Under the pieces are notes generated by a model that was given only the letters and a program-made list of their open reading frames with translations, was not told the DNA's origin and made no database searches. 64,000 nt of DNA, taken from the NCBI GenBank assembly GCA_900466005.1, contig UEGQ01000003.1, positions 310,001 through 374,000 of the forward strand, written 5' to 3'. The stretch comes from Hyphomicrobiales bacterium (lineage in GTDB: Bacteria > Pseudomonadota > Alphaproteobacteria > Rhizobiales > Rhizobiaceae). Shown here in pieces: positions 63,396 to 64,000 of the stretch (positions are counted from its first letter, which is position 1; every line of letters starts with the position of its first letter). The position numbers and the translations under genes were made by a program.

Positions 63396-64000
63396 CCGAC
63401 GTTTCCGCATTCGGCGCCTCGTCCGCCGAATCCCGTAGCAAGTCGCTGTTTGCTGCCGACGCACGAACCCGCCGACGCAATGCCGCCGAAGCGCGTTTCC
63501 GCATGATGGGCCGCATCGCCGTCGTCATCGGCATCGTCGCCCTTATCGGGCTGCTTGCGTCGATCCTGTCGAACGGCTTGTCTTCCTTCCAGCAGACATA
63601 TGTCTCTCTCGACATTTTCCTCGACCCCGCGAAGCTGGACAAGGCGGGCGACCGCAATCCGGAGGCGATCGCCAAGGTGTCGACCTTCGGTTATGCGCCA
63701 CTGATCCAGAAAGCTCTTCAGGATGCGATGACCGAGAAAGGTATTACCGGTGACGGGGTCAGTGCCAAGACGGCCGCGGAACTGATCTCCAAGGAGGCGC
63801 CGGCCGATTTGCGCAGGTTCGTTCTCGCCGATCCCTCGGCCATCGGTCGCACTGTCCGCTTCGATCTTCTCGCTGCGGGTCGAATCGACGGCTACTATAA
63901 GGGGCGCGTGACGATGGAGAGCGCCAAGCTCGACCGCAACATTTCCCCCGAGCAGTTGGCGCTGGCGGACAGGCTGAAGGAAGCAGGCATCCTGACGACC
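63392..64000 (+). CDS. pstA: Phosphate ABC transporter permease PstA (partial, N-terminal 203 codons)
   Basis: Open to the window edge. It starts MTDVSAFGASSAESR, has a first TM helix at about 41-63 (IAVVIGIVALIGLLASIL), then a long periplasmic segment with FLDPAKLDKAGDRNPEA, an extension known from rhizobial PstA; the EAA-loop domain would lie outside the window. The ATGA overlap with pstC shows coupling. pstB, phoU and phoB are expected next but are not visible. Confidence 0.9.
   Translation, partial: MTDVSAFGASSAESRSKSLFAADARTRRRNAAEARFRMMGRIAVVIGIVALIGLLASILSNGLSSFQQTYVSLDIFLDPAKLDKAGDRNPEAIAKVSTFGYAPLIQKALQDAMTEKGITGDGVSAKTAAELISKEAPADLRRFVLADPSAIGRTVRFDLLAAGRIDGYYKGRVTMESAKLDRNISPEQLALADRLKEAGILTT

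Noticed and set aside
1..64000. CRISPR arrays, insertion sequences, prophage or rRNA genes
   Set aside because: I saw no regular repeat-spacer pattern, transposase, integrase, phage gene or rRNA-like sequence.

Overview
The window is GC-rich, densely coded alphaproteobacterial DNA. The gene families point to the Rhizobiaceae (Sinorhizobium, Agrobacterium, Rhizobium or a relative): a complete succinoglycan exo gene set, a FrcRBCAK-type fructose transporter locus, and a neighbourhood of pyrC, pyrE, pgi, fadD, ppk2, phoR and pstSCA that, from memory, resembles the Sinorhizobium meliloti chromosome. The genus cannot be fixed from the sequence alone. I see no insertion sequence, prophage, CRISPR array or rRNA operon.

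Layout. 1-1.8 kb: an rpmH-rnpA-yidC operon on the minus strand, with a good sigma70-type promoter and yidC cut by the window edge. 2-6 kb: a chemoreceptor, an orphan sensor kinase and tRNA-Arg(ACG). 6-15.2 kb: an Mg2+ P-type ATPase, a class I CoA-transferase, an ArsR regulator with the cysteine spacing of persulfide sensors divergent from trxC, a lipoprotein hydrolase, and a two-gene hydroxyproline unit. 15.2-20.7 kb: the fructose/sugar locus (FucU-like mutarotase, ROK repressor FrcR, FrcB, FrcC, FrcA, FrcK). 20.9-24.7 kb: a three-gene signalling module (single receiver, hybrid kinase with HPt, HD-GYP response regulator). 24.7-32.7 kb: pyrC, a DUF805 protein, pyrE, a PfkB sugar kinase, an SDR oxidoreductase, pgi and fadD.

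33-54.5 kb: ugd followed by the polysaccharide cluster exoP-N-O-M-A-L-K-H-T (minus), exoW-V (plus), exoU and exoX (minus), exoY-F-Q-Z (plus). Together these encode a priming galactosyltransferase, six glucosyltransferases, pyruvyl, succinyl and acetyl decoration enzymes, a flippase, a polymerase, a chain-length tyrosine-kinase-like protein, an outer-membrane export protein, a depolymerising glycanase, a UDP-glucose pyrophosphorylase and the small repressor ExoX. exoB (UDP-glucose 4-epimerase) and exoI are not in the window. The neighbouring pgi and ugd act on the same hexose-phosphate and UDP-sugar pool.

54.5-64 kb: a DUF411 protein and a cysteine-rich small exported protein (possible copper link), tRNA-Thr(CGT), a nitronate-monooxygenase-family flavoprotein, an unknown membrane protein, then the phosphate block ppk2, phoR, pstS, pstC, pstA (the last cut by the window edge). 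A clear PhoB box array lies before pstS.

Regulatory signals readable in the sequence include hairpins between convergent genes, attenuator-type hairpins after both substrate-binding-protein genes (frcB, pstS), a palindrome in the frcR-frcB gap, and two near-identical 16-bp LiuR-like sites before fadD and the nitronate monooxygenase gene. I found no clearly new system. The best leads are the thiol-sensor/thioredoxin pair, the shared site of fadD and the flavoprotein gene, the racemase-family enzyme with Ser in place of a catalytic Cys, and the three-gene HD-GYP module.
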